Positions 1 to 6,271 of a DNA stretch of 8,914 bases are shown in pieces. Source of the stretch: an uncultured Actinomycetes bacterium (GTDB lineage Bacteria > Actinomycetota > Actinomycetes > Nanopelagicales > Nanopelagicaceae); the NCBI GenBank assembly GCA_903932695.1, contig CAIZGZ010000156.1:1-8914 (forward strand), read 5' to 3'. Under the pieces are notes generated by a model. The model worked only from the letters and a program-made list of their open reading frames with translations. It made no database searches and had not been told where the DNA came from. A program made the position numbers and the translations under genes. Position 1 is the first letter of the stretch, and the number at the start of each line of letters is the position of its first letter.

Positions 1-7
1 AAGCGAT

Positions 8-385
8 ATGGCACGTCTTGTTGGTGTCGATCTACCTCGCGAAAAGCGAGTCGAGATCGCACTCACCTATATTTTCGGGATTGGATTGACCCGCGCGCAC
101 GCAACACTCGCTGCGACCGGCATCAACCCAGATACCCGCGTCAAAGATCTTCAAGAGCCAGAATTGGCATCGCTTCGTGAGTTCATCGAAGCCAACTACA
201 AAATCGAAGGTGACCTTCGCCGCGAAATCGCAAGCGATATCCGCCGCAAGGTTGAAATCCAGAGCTACCAAGGTATCCGTCACCGCAAGGGCCTTCCAGT
301 TCGTGGTCAGCGTACGCACACAAATGCTCGTACTCGCAAGGGACCTCGTAAGGCAATCGCAGGTAAGAAGAAGGAGACCAAGTAA
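8..385 (+). CDS. rpsM: 30S ribosomal protein S13
   Basis: S13 sits in the head of the small subunit, contacts 16S rRNA and the P-site tRNA, and forms bridges to the large subunit. The 125-residue product is near the usual length (about 118-126). It begins MARLVGVDLPREKRVEIALT, has the helix-hairpin GIGLTRA at about residues 24-30, and the conserved basic tail RGQRTHTNARTRKGP at about residues 99-113, followed by a lysine-rich end. The ATG at position 8 matches the family N-terminus; only 7 upstream bases are visible, so its ribosome binding site is outside the window. The stop TAA shares one base with the ATG of rpsK (TAATG), which suggests translational coupling. It is the first visible gene of an alpha operon; genes such as rpmJ or infA normally lie upstream but cannot be seen here. 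Confidence 0.98.
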   Translation: MARLVGVDLPREKRVEIALTYIFGIGLTRAHATLAATGINPDTRVKDLQEPELASLREFIEANYKIEGDLRREIASDIRRKVEIQSYQGIRHRKGLPVRGQRTHTNARTRKGPRKAIAGKKKETK

Positions 386-810
386 TGGCCGCTGCTAAGA
401 CAAAGGGCGCAGCTAAGGCTGGCGCAAAGGGCAAAGTTAAACTTCGCAAGAAGGAAAAGAAGAACATTGCTCTTGGACAAGCTCACATCAAGTCCACCTT
501 CAACAACACAATCATTTCGATCACAGATCCTTCTGGCGCTGTTATCTCTTGGTCATCTGCTGGTCAGGTTGGCTTCAAGGGTTCACGTAAGTCAACACCG
601 TTCGCAGCACAACTTGCCGCTGAAGCAGCAGCACGTCGCGCACAAGAGCACGGTCTCAAGAAGGTTGATGTATTTGTTAAGGGACCAGGTTCTGGTCGCG
701 AAACAGCTATCCGTTCATTGCAGGCTGCTGGTCTTGAAGTTGGAGCCATCTCAGATGTCACTCCAGCTCCACACAACGGTTGCCGTCCACCAAAGCCACG
801 TCGAGTTTAA
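385..810 (+). CDS. rpsK: 30S ribosomal protein S11
   Basis: S11 lies on the platform of the small subunit near the decoding region and the Shine-Dalgarno helix. The 141-residue product has a long Ala/Lys-rich N-terminal arm (residues 1 to about 27), then the conserved core with AHIKSTFNNTIISITDPSG (about 33-51), GFKGSRKSTPFAAQ (about 63-76), GPGSGRETAIRSL (about 100-112) and the tail TPAPHNGCRPPKPRRV. The family is usually about 129-137 residues, so the basic arm is slightly long, as in other Actinobacteria. AAGGAG at 371-376, inside the end of rpsM, is an 8-nt-spaced ribosome binding site for the ATG at 385. Codon use is biased (AAG for Lys, CCA for Pro), as expected for a highly expressed gene. 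Confidence 0.98.
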   Translation: MAAAKTKGAAKAGAKGKVKLRKKEKKNIALGQAHIKSTFNNTIISITDPSGAVISWSSAGQVGFKGSRKSTPFAAQLAAEAAARRAQEHGLKKVDVFVKGPGSGRETAIRSLQAAGLEVGAISDVTPAPHNGCRPPKPRRV

Positions 811-826
811 GGAAGGAAGAGAATAA

Positions 827-1453
827 ATGGCTCGTTATACCGGAGCAGATTGCAAGCGCTGCCGTCGCGAAAAAGTAAAGCTCTTTCTTAAGGGCTCTAA
901 GTGCGATGGTCCAAAGTGTCCTATTGAGTCACGTCCATATCCACCAGGACAACATGGTCGTGGCCGTTCCAAGGAATCTGAGTACCTACTCCAGATGCGT
1001 GAGAAGCAGAAGTGCGCACGTATGTATGGTGTTCTAGAGAAGCAGTTCCGCGGATACTACGAAGAGGCTAACCGCCTTCAGGGCAAGACTGGTGAAAACC
1101 TTCTCGTCATCCTCGAGACACGTCTAGATAACGTCGTCTTCCGCGCTGGCTTTGCAAAGAGCCGCGACATGGCACGCCAACTCGTTCGTCATGGACATTT
1201 CTTGGTCAACGGCAAGAAGGTAAACATTCCTTCATTCCGCGTCACACCAATGGACATCATCGATGTCGTCCCTGGCTCACTTGATACAACTCCATTCATC
1301 GTCGCAAGCGCTGAGTTGGGTGACAAGGCTGTTCCAGCTTGGATGGAGGTTGTCGGAGCCAAGATGCGCATCTTGATCCACGCAGCTCCTACCCGCACAA
1401 TCATCGACACTCAGATTCAAGAGCAGTTGATCGTTGAGCTCTACAGCAAGTAA
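827..1453 (+). CDS. rpsD: 30S ribosomal protein S4, zinc-ribbon (C+) form
   Basis: S4 is a primary 16S rRNA binding protein that nucleates assembly of the 30S body and helps maintain decoding accuracy; in E. coli it also represses its own alpha operon. The 208-residue product has an N-terminal domain followed by the S4 RNA-binding fold (about residues 98-160, with LETRLDNVVFRAGFAKSRDM and RHGHFLVNGKKVNIPS) and the family C-terminus EQLIVELYSK. Cys9, Cys12, Cys26 and Cys31 form a C-x2-C-x13-C-x4-C pattern, the layout of the zinc site in Thermus S4. The M. tuberculosis and Streptomyces S4 proteins I recall lack these cysteines. The purine-rich GGAAGGAAGAG at 811-821 serves as ribosome binding site. 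It lies 16 nt after rpsK and 69 nt before rpoA. Confidence 0.98.
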   Translation: MARYTGADCKRCRREKVKLFLKGSKCDGPKCPIESRPYPPGQHGRGRSKESEYLLQMREKQKCARMYGVLEKQFRGYYEEANRLQGKTGENLLVILETRLDNVVFRAGFAKSRDMARQLVRHGHFLVNGKKVNIPSFRVTPMDIIDVVPGSLDTTPFIVASAELGDKAVPAWMEVVGAKMRILIHAAPTRTIIDTQIQEQLIVELYSK

Positions 1454-1465
1454 TTAATACCTTTC

Positions 1466-1471
1466 AATAAT
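1466..1471 (+). promoter_or_regulatory. Possible -10 element of an internal rpoA promoter
   Basis: AATAAT matches five of the six bases of the sigma-70-type -10 consensus and lies in an AT-rich stretch just after the rpsD stop. Transcription would begin near 1478, right before the hairpin at 1481-1502. I see no convincing -35 box at the right distance (ACAGCA at 17 nt is poor), so this could equally be chance in AT-rich spacer DNA. It is inferred from motif matching only. Confidence 0.25.
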
Positions 1472-1480
1472 TTAACAACA

Positions 1481-1502
1481 GGAGATCAAATAGTGGATCT
1501 CC
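1481..1502 (+). promoter_or_regulatory. Perfect 7-bp inverted repeat in the rpoA leader
   Basis: GGAGATC (1481-1487) and GATCTCC (1496-1502) are exact reverse complements separated by the 8-nt loop AAATAGTG. No T-run follows, so it is not an ordinary intrinsic terminator. The left arm contains GGAG, which resembles a ribosome binding site, and the right arm contains CTCC. CTCC could alternatively pair with GGAG of the rpoA ribosome binding site at 1512-1515. This would suit control of RpoA translation or RNA processing between rpsD and rpoA, but that role is inferred. Confidence 0.5.
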
Positions 1503-1522
1503 CCAACGTATGGAGGAACTAA
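1493..1522 (+). CDS. Putative nine-codon leader ORF upstream of rpoA
   Basis: A GTG at 1493 opens a frame encoding MDLPNVWRN that ends in TAA at 1520-1522, immediately before the GTG start of rpoA at 1523. GGAG at 1481-1484 lies 8 nt upstream of the GTG and could act as its ribosome binding site. The rpoA ribosome binding site (GGAGGA, 1512-1517) lies inside this frame. If translated, a terminating ribosome would sit directly on the rpoA start, which would allow translational coupling. The frame is too short for any statistical or homology support, and neither start nor peptide resembles a leader peptide I know. It may be chance. Confidence 0.25.
   Translation: MDLPNVWRN
1512..1517 (+). promoter_or_regulatory. 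Ribosome binding site that fixes the rpoA GTG start
   Basis: GGAGGA is a near-perfect Shine-Dalgarno sequence located 5 nt before the GTG at 1523. It supports GTG rather than a later codon as the start of rpoA, giving the actinobacterial N-terminus MLIAQRP. It also falls within the possible nine-codon leader ORF. Confidence 0.85.
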
Positions 1523-2536
1523 GTGCTCATTGCACAACGCCCTATCCTCACTGAGGAAGTTGTATCGGAGTTTCGTTCGCGTTTCATCATTGAACCGCTA
1601 GAGCCAGGCTTTGGTTATACCCTCGGTAACTCATTACGCCGTACTTTGTTGTCTTCGATTCCTGGTGCCGCAATCACCAGTATTCGCGTCAACGGAGCGC
1701 TCCACGAATTCACAACTCTTGAGGGTGTTAAGGAAGATCTCACCGAGATCGTCTTGAACATCAAGAATTTGGTGCTCTCATCAGATAACGATGAGCCATC
1801 ACTTCTCTACATCCGCAAGAGCGGCGAAGGTGTTGTTACTGGTGCTGATGTTGCTGCTCCTGCTGGAGTTGCTATTCACAACCCAGAGCTCCACATCGCG
1901 ACCTTGAATTCAAAGGCAAGCTTTGAGGTTGAACTTACTGTTGAGCGCGGTCGTGGCTATGTCACAGCCGTCTCAAACAAGGCTGCTGGCGGAGATATCG
2001 GCCGCATCCCAGTAGATTCAATCTATTCCCCAGTACTCCGCGTTACCTACAAGGTAGAGGCAACTCGCGTGGAGCAACGCACAGACTTCGATCGTTTGAT
2101 CGTGGACGTAGAGACAAAGCAATCAATGACACCTGCAGATGCCATGGCATCAGCTGGGAAGACTTTGGTTGAGCTCTTCGGACTCGCACGTGAATTGAAT
2201 GTCAACGCAGAAGGCATCGAAATGGGACCTAGCGTCCAAGATGCTGCTCTTGCTGCTGACCTTGCTCTTCCAATCGAAGATCTCGATCTCACAGTACGTT
2301 CATACAATTGCTTAAAGCGCGAAGGTATCCATACCGTCGGAGAGCTTGTTGGACGTTCAGAGGCTGACCTCCTTGATATTCGTAACTTCGGTTCGAAGTC
2401 GATCGATGAAGTGAAGGCAAAACTTCACAGCATGGGTCTACAGCTCAAGGACAGCCCAATTGGATTCGATCCAACAAAACACCACAACTACGGAACTGAC
2501 GTCGACGATGACATCGTCGAGTCAGAACAGCTCTAG
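1523..2536 (+). CDS. rpoA: DNA-directed RNA polymerase alpha subunit
   Basis: Alpha dimerises to start assembly of core RNA polymerase, and its C-terminal domain binds UP-element DNA and activators. The 337-residue product starts at GTG. The N-terminal domain (about residues 1-230) shows FIIEPLEPGFGYTLGNSLRRTLLSSIPGAA, the beta-contacting region, and LEGVKEDLTEIVLNIK. An acidic linker leads to the C-terminal domain (about 250-310), which contains VRSYNCLKREGI. Arg259 there corresponds to the DNA-contacting Arg265 of E. coli. RNFGSKSIDEVKAKL forms the second helix-hairpin. The tail after residue 310 is acidic and ends in VESEQL, resembling other actinobacterial alphas. It is preceded by a 69-nt leader with a hairpin and possible uORF, and its TAG stop overlaps the rplQ ribosome binding site. 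Confidence 0.98.
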   Translation: MLIAQRPILTEEVVSEFRSRFIIEPLEPGFGYTLGNSLRRTLLSSIPGAAITSIRVNGALHEFTTLEGVKEDLTEIVLNIKNLVLSSDNDEPSLLYIRKSGEGVVTGADVAAPAGVAIHNPELHIATLNSKASFEVELTVERGRGYVTAVSNKAAGGDIGRIPVDSIYSPVLRVTYKVEATRVEQRTDFDRLIVDVETKQSMTPADAMASAGKTLVELFGLARELNVNAEGIEMGPSVQDAALAADLALPIEDLDLTVRSYNCLKREGIHTVGELVGRSEADLLDIRNFGSKSIDEVKAKLHSMGLQLKDSPIGFDPTKHHNYGTDVDDDIVESEQL

Positions 2537-2545
2537 GAGAACGCC

Positions 2546-2902
2546 ATGCCAACACCAAGCAGAGGACCCCGTCTCGGAAGCGGTCCAGCTCACGAAAGAT
2601 TGTTGCTAGGCACTCTCGCTGAGCAACTCTTCGAACACGGCAAGATCAAGACAACCGAAGCGAAGGCTAAGCGTCTTCGTCCATTGGCTGAAAAGTTGAT
2701 CACTGCTGCTATCGAAGGTGATCTATCAGCTCGTCGTCGCGTGATGCAGACAATTCAGAACAAGAGCGTTGTTCATACCCTCTTTACTGAGATTGCTCCA
2801 AAGTTCGCAACACGTCCTGGTGGATACACCCGTATTACAAAGGTAGGACCTCGTAACGGAGATAACGCGCCAATGGCAGTTATCGAACTCGTTCAAGATT
2901 AA
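2546..2902 (+). CDS. rplQ: 50S ribosomal protein L17
   Basis: L17 binds 23S rRNA near the peptide exit tunnel of the large subunit. The 118-residue product begins MPTPSRGPRLGSGPAHERLL, has the family core LAEQLFEHGKIKTTEAKAKRLRPLAEKLIT split across about residues 24-53, and ends GGYTRITKVGPRNGDNAPMAVIELV. This is the compact core length; some actinobacterial L17 proteins (M. tuberculosis, for example) carry a long C-terminal extension that is absent here. AGGAGA at 2535-2540, starting within the rpoA stop, is the ribosome binding site. It is the last gene before a strong terminator at 2955-2992, so it probably closes the alpha operon. Confidence 0.97.
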   Translation: MPTPSRGPRLGSGPAHERLLLGTLAEQLFEHGKIKTTEAKAKRLRPLAEKLITAAIEGDLSARRRVMQTIQNKSVVHTLFTEIAPKFATRPGGYTRITKVGPRNGDNAPMAVIELVQD

Positions 2903-2915
2903 TTTTTATTAATTT
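2898..2915 (+). repeat. Two tandem copies of ATTAATTT, 10-nt period
   Basis: ATTAATTT occurs at 2898-2905 and again at 2908-2915, one helical turn apart and starting over the rplQ stop codon. Such AT-rich phased tracts can act as UP elements. A weak -10-like TACGAC at 2925-2930 follows, which would place a start near 2937, close to the truA ATG at 2940. No -35 box is recognisable, so a truA promoter here is only a possibility. Confidence 0.35.
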
Positions 2916-2939
2916 AGAACTCGCTACGACGTATCTGTC

Positions 2940-3812
2940 ATGAGTTTCATGATTGAACCCGCTCTCAACCCTGAGAGCGGGTTTCGTCGTTTACGGATCG
3001 ATCTGGCCTATGACGGCACCAACTATGCAGGGTGGGGGATACAACCCGATCAGCGCACCATCCAAGGTGTCGTAGAAGAGGCGATCTCGCGCTTTGTGCG
3101 CCACCCGATCAAGAGCGTTGTAGCCGGTCGTACGGATGCTGGAGTGCACGCTACGGGCCAAGTGATCCACGTCGATATCCCAGCCAATACGGTGGCCTCT
3201 CGTTACCACCCAGATCAAGAGATCTTTGAGCCCGAGAACTTTAAATTTCGGATCAATCAGATGCTCGATTCCGATATCCGACTTCTTCGAGTAAGCGATG
3301 CACCGATTAATTTTGATGCTCGGTACTCGGCGACCGCTCGGCGGTATCGCTACAAATTGCTCGATGGCAATCGCGATCTCATGCCCCAAGATCGACTCAG
3401 CGCCGTGACCTGGTTTAGAGAGCTCGATATTGAGCTGATGAACCAGGCGAGTGAGCAGCTCCTTGGTAAGCATGACTTTTTGACCTTCTGTCGATATCGC
3501 GAGGGGGCGACCACCCTTCGCACGCTCTACGACTTTCGCTGGTCGCGGGATGCTGCAGGCTTTGTGATCTGCGATGTCGCCGCTGATGGCTTTGGCTGGA
3601 ATATGGTCCGAAATCTCGTTGGAGCAGGGGTATGCGTCGGAGAAGGGCGTTTTGACCCCAGCTGGATGAGGCAGATCTTGGAGGGCGCCGCACGGGTCTC
3701 GGACTCCTACGTCTTTCCAGCGGCCGGCTTGACCCTCATAGCGGTGGATTACCCAGAGCCAGAGAGCAGCGATCTGGGGCCCATTTTGACCCCAACCCCC
3801 TTTGGCGGGTAG
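2940..3812 (+). CDS. truA: tRNA pseudouridine(38-40) synthase TruA
   Basis: TruA isomerises uridines 38-40 in the anticodon arm of tRNAs to pseudouridine. The 290-residue product has the N-terminal strand RLRIDLAYDGTNYAGW (about residues 17-32) and the catalytic motif GRTDAGVHATGQV (63-75) with nucleophile Asp66. It also has INFDARYSATARRYRYKL (about 123-140), HDFLTFCRYREGATT, and the C-terminal GFGWNMVRNLVGAGVCVGEGR. Start codon is uncertain: ATG at 2940 or 2949 are the options, and neither has a clear Shine-Dalgarno sequence. No ATG, GTG or TTG in frame follows the embedded terminator before the essential first strand, so the terminator must lie inside the coding region. Codon choice (CCC/CCG, AGC, GGG) differs from the flanking ribosomal genes, consistent with low expression. 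The short Pro-rich tail after about residue 275 is unremarkable. Confidence 0.95.
   Translation: MSFMIEPALNPESGFRRLRIDLAYDGTNYAGWGIQPDQRTIQGVVEEAISRFVRHPIKSVVAGRTDAGVHATGQVIHVDIPANTVASRYHPDQEIFEPENFKFRINQMLDSDIRLLRVSDAPINFDARYSATARRYRYKLLDGNRDLMPQDRLSAVTWFRELDIELMNQASEQLLGKHDFLTFCRYREGATTLRTLYDFRWSRDAAGFVICDVAADGFGWNMVRNLVGAGVCVGEGRFDPSWMRQILEGAARVSDSYVFPAAGLTLIAVDYPEPESSDLGPILTPTPFGG
2955..2992 (+). terminator. Intrinsic terminator of the alpha operon, inside truA codons
   Basis: AACCCGCTCTCA (2956-2967) and TGAGAGCGGGTT (2972-2983) form a perfect 12-bp GC-rich stem with loop ACCC; a G-U pair of 2955 and 2984 can extend it. A T-rich run TTTCGTCGTTT follows at 2982-2992. This is a typical rho-independent layout 53 nt after the rplQ stop, so it probably ends the alpha operon transcript. 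It coincides with codons 6-18 of truA as read from ATG 2940, so read-through or a nearby truA promoter must also pass through it. Confidence 0.8.
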
Positions 3813-3821
3813 CCTGCTCCT

Positions 3822-3850
3822 CTTACATCGTGTAGATCTCTGGTGATTAT
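3822..3850 (+). promoter_or_regulatory. Possible promoter for rplM-rpsI
   Basis: CTTACA (3822-3827) and GATTAT (3845-3850) each match four of six sigma-70-type consensus bases and are 17 nt apart. They lie in the 83-nt truA-rplM gap, where a separate promoter for the highly expressed rplM-rpsI pair is expected. The placement is inferred from motif matching only; neighbouring AT-rich hexamers are possible alternatives. Confidence 0.35.
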
Positions 3851-3852
3851 CT

Positions 3853-3864
3853 AGCAGATCTGCT
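3853..3864 (+). promoter_or_regulatory. 12-bp perfect palindrome in the rplM leader
   Basis: AGCAGATCTGCT is an exact self-complementary 12-mer lying 32-43 nt before the rplM GTG and just downstream of the possible -10 box. Having no loop, it suits a dimeric protein site better than an RNA hairpin. A second AGATCT lies at 3834-3839. It could be an operator, but no regulator is identified. Confidence 0.35.
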
Positions 3865-3895
3865 GTATCACACAGACTAGAAAGAGAGAGACCTC

Positions 3896-4351
3896 GTGCG
3901 CACATTTACACCGAAAGCTGGTGACGTCACCCGCAAGTGGCATGTCATCGACGCTGAAGGAGTTGTCCTTGGTCGTCTAGCTAGCCATGCTGCAGTGCTC
4001 CTTCGTGGAAAGCACAAGACAACATTCGCACCACATATCGATATGGGTGACTTCGTCGTTGTTATCAACGCAGAGAAGATTGTTCTTACCGGACAAAAGG
4101 CCGGACAGAAGTTTGCTCACCATCACTCAGGTTATCCAGGTGGTATGACTTCTATCGTTTATGCAGATTTGATCAACCAAGATCCAACTCGCGTTATCGA
4201 GAAGGCAATCCTCGGCATGATTCCTAAGAACAAGCTTGGTCGCGCAGTCGGTTCAAAGCTCAAGGTTTACGCTGGTTCAGAGCACCCACACGCTGCACAG
4301 AACCCAACACCATATGTATTTAACCAAGTTTCTCAAATCGTGAAGAAGTAA
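3896..4351 (+). CDS. rplM: 50S ribosomal protein L13
   Basis: L13 is an early-assembling 23S rRNA binding protein of the large subunit. The 151-residue product starts at GTG with MRTFTPKAGDVTRKWHVIDA, the usual actinobacterial N-terminus. It contains VVLGRLASHAAVLLRGKHK (about residues 23-41), HHSGYPGGM (about 76-84), AILGMIPKNKLGR (about 103-115) and LKVYAGSEHPHAAQNP. The purine tract GAAAGAGAGAGA at about 3880-3891 is the likely ribosome binding site. It is followed 11 nt later by rpsI, its usual partner. Codon bias is strong, as in the alpha operon genes. Confidence 0.98.
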   Translation: MRTFTPKAGDVTRKWHVIDAEGVVLGRLASHAAVLLRGKHKTTFAPHIDMGDFVVVINAEKIVLTGQKAGQKFAHHHSGYPGGMTSIVYADLINQDPTRVIEKAILGMIPKNKLGRAVGSKLKVYAGSEHPHAAQNPTPYVFNQVSQIVKK

Positions 4352-4362
4352 GGGAAGAAGCC

Positions 4363-4854
<492 letters not shown>

Positions 4855-4870
4855 TTTCACTCTCGCTGTA

Positions 4871-6223
4871 ATGGCACTCTTTGGCACCGATGGTGTTCGA
4901 GGTTTAGCAAACGACTTCCTTACCGCTGAATTAGCTGTAGATCTGGCTGTCGCTGCTGCTCATATCCTTGGTGAGATCGGCGCTCTTTCGAGCGATCCGA
5001 CACAACGCCCTACTGCAATTGTTGGTCAAGATTCGCGCGCTTCAGGAGAATTTCTTGAGGCGGCGGTCGTGGCCGGACTGGCAAGCGCTGGTGTAGATGT
5101 CTATCGCGTAGGAGTGTTACCAACTCCAGCCATCGCCCATCTCGTTGCGGAATCTGGCGCAGAGCTCGGTGTGATGATTAGCGCCTCTCATAATCCGATG
5201 CCGGATAACGGAATTAAATTCTTCGCCAAAGGTGGCGGCAAGCTCGATGATTCACTCGAAGCCGCTATCGAAGCGCGCATGGGAGAGATCTGGAAGCGAC
5301 CGACCGGTCTCGGCGTTGGACGTGTCATCAACGATGACTCTGCGGCGGAGCGATATATCTTCCATCTTCTTAATTCACTGACCCACAATCTCGCAGGGCT
5401 AAAAGTGGTGGTCGATTGCGCAAATGGAGCGGCATCGCGCGTAGCGCCTAAGACGTATTCACGAGCCGGTGCAGAGGTCATTGCCATTTCGCACGAGCCC
5501 AATGGCTGGAATATCAATGAGAATTGTGGATCGACTCATTTAGAAAATATTAAAGCTAAGGTCATTGAGACCGGTGCGGATCTTGGTATCGCCCATGATG
5601 GCGATGCGGATCGCTGTCTCGCAGTTGATCACGAGGGAAATGAGATCGACGGCGACTTCATCATGGCGATCCTCGCGGCTGATTGGCAGTCCCGTGGGTT
5701 ACTCACCAATGACTCGGTCGTCGGTACCGTGATGAGCAATCTTGGGTTTATTAAAGCGATGGAAGCTCTCGATATCAATGTCGAAACAACGTCGGTCGGC
5801 GATCGCTATGTACTCGAGCGAATGCTTGAAGCAAATCATGCGTTAGGTGGCGAACAATCAGGCCACATCATTATGCGTCATTACGCTAACACCGGCGATG
5901 GACTTCTCACCGCGTTGCATCTCATGCAAGCGATTGCAAGTAGTGGAAAGTCGCTGAAGGAACTGAGCGCTGTGATGTCGCGCTTCCCACAGGTTTTAAT
6001 CAATGTGAAGGATGTCGAAAAATCCAAGCTCGCTCAATCGGCAGCGATCAGCGAGGCGATCACTCGCCATGAAGCTGCCCTCGCCACGAGCGGTCGAATT
6101 CTGGTCCGACCATCGGGAACTGAGCGTCTGGTACGCGTTATGGTTGAGGCGCAGAGCAAGGATCAGGCCGAGAAGATCGCCGAAGAATTAGCGAGCCTAG
6201 TAAGATCTGAACTCACGCTTTAA
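4871..6223 (+). CDS. glmM: Phosphoglucosamine mutase
   Basis: GlmM interconverts glucosamine-6-phosphate and glucosamine-1-phosphate, the step after GlmS on the way to UDP-GlcNAc for peptidoglycan. The 450-residue product has the expected length. Domain 1 begins LFGTDGVRG and contains the phosphoserine loop ISASHNP with catalytic Ser106. The Mg-binding DGDADR has Asp243, Asp245 and Asp247. The sugar-binding GGEQSGH is at 326-332, and the phosphate-binding RPSGTERLVRVM begins at Arg413. The ATG at 4871 is fixed by the family N-terminus, yet no Shine-Dalgarno sequence precedes it (TTTCACTCTCGCTGTA). It lies 16 nt after rpsI, so it may depend on read-through from rplM-rpsI or on a very short leader. 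TAATTT at 4852-4857 is a weak -10 candidate. Confidence 0.97.
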   Translation: MALFGTDGVRGLANDFLTAELAVDLAVAAAHILGEIGALSSDPTQRPTAIVGQDSRASGEFLEAAVVAGLASAGVDVYRVGVLPTPAIAHLVAESGAELGVMISASHNPMPDNGIKFFAKGGGKLDDSLEAAIEARMGEIWKRPTGLGVGRVINDDSAAERYIFHLLNSLTHNLAGLKVVVDCANGAASRVAPKTYSRAGAEVIAISHEPNGWNINENCGSTHLENIKAKVIETGADLGIAHDGDADRCLAVDHEGNEIDGDFIMAILAADWQSRGLLTNDSVVGTVMSNLGFIKAMEALDINVETTSVGDRYVLERMLEANHALGGEQSGHIIMRHYANTGDGLLTALHLMQAIASSGKSLKELSAVMSRFPQVLINVKDVEKSKLAQSAAISEAITRHEAALATSGRILVRPSGTERLVRVMVEAQSKDQAEKIAEELASLVRSELTL

Positions 6224-6271
6224 GCAGCCAGATCTCGTTTATTCAGATCGGCCTTTCGATAGGGGATAGTC

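Noticed and set aside
467..826. 119-codon + strand frame overlapping rpsK
   Set aside because: It is a +1 frame shadow of rpsK, with composition unlike a real protein and no ribosome binding site of its own.
1481..1502. rpoA leader hairpin as an intrinsic terminator
   Set aside because: No T-run follows the right arm (CCAACGTATGG), and rpoA must be expressed, so a plain terminator is unlikely.
2991..3905. Long open frame of 304 codons on the minus strand opposite truA
   Set aside because: It lies almost fully antisense to a clear truA. The protein shows no recognisable domain and is rich in Arg, His and Cys, as expected for a reverse-frame shadow. It also runs across the rplM promoter region.
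6224..6271. Possible glmS ribozyme or riboswitch upstream of glmS
   Set aside because: The gap is only 48 nt, far too short for the glmS ribozyme, which is known mainly from Firmicutes. No stable hairpin is visible there; only CAGATC occurs twice.
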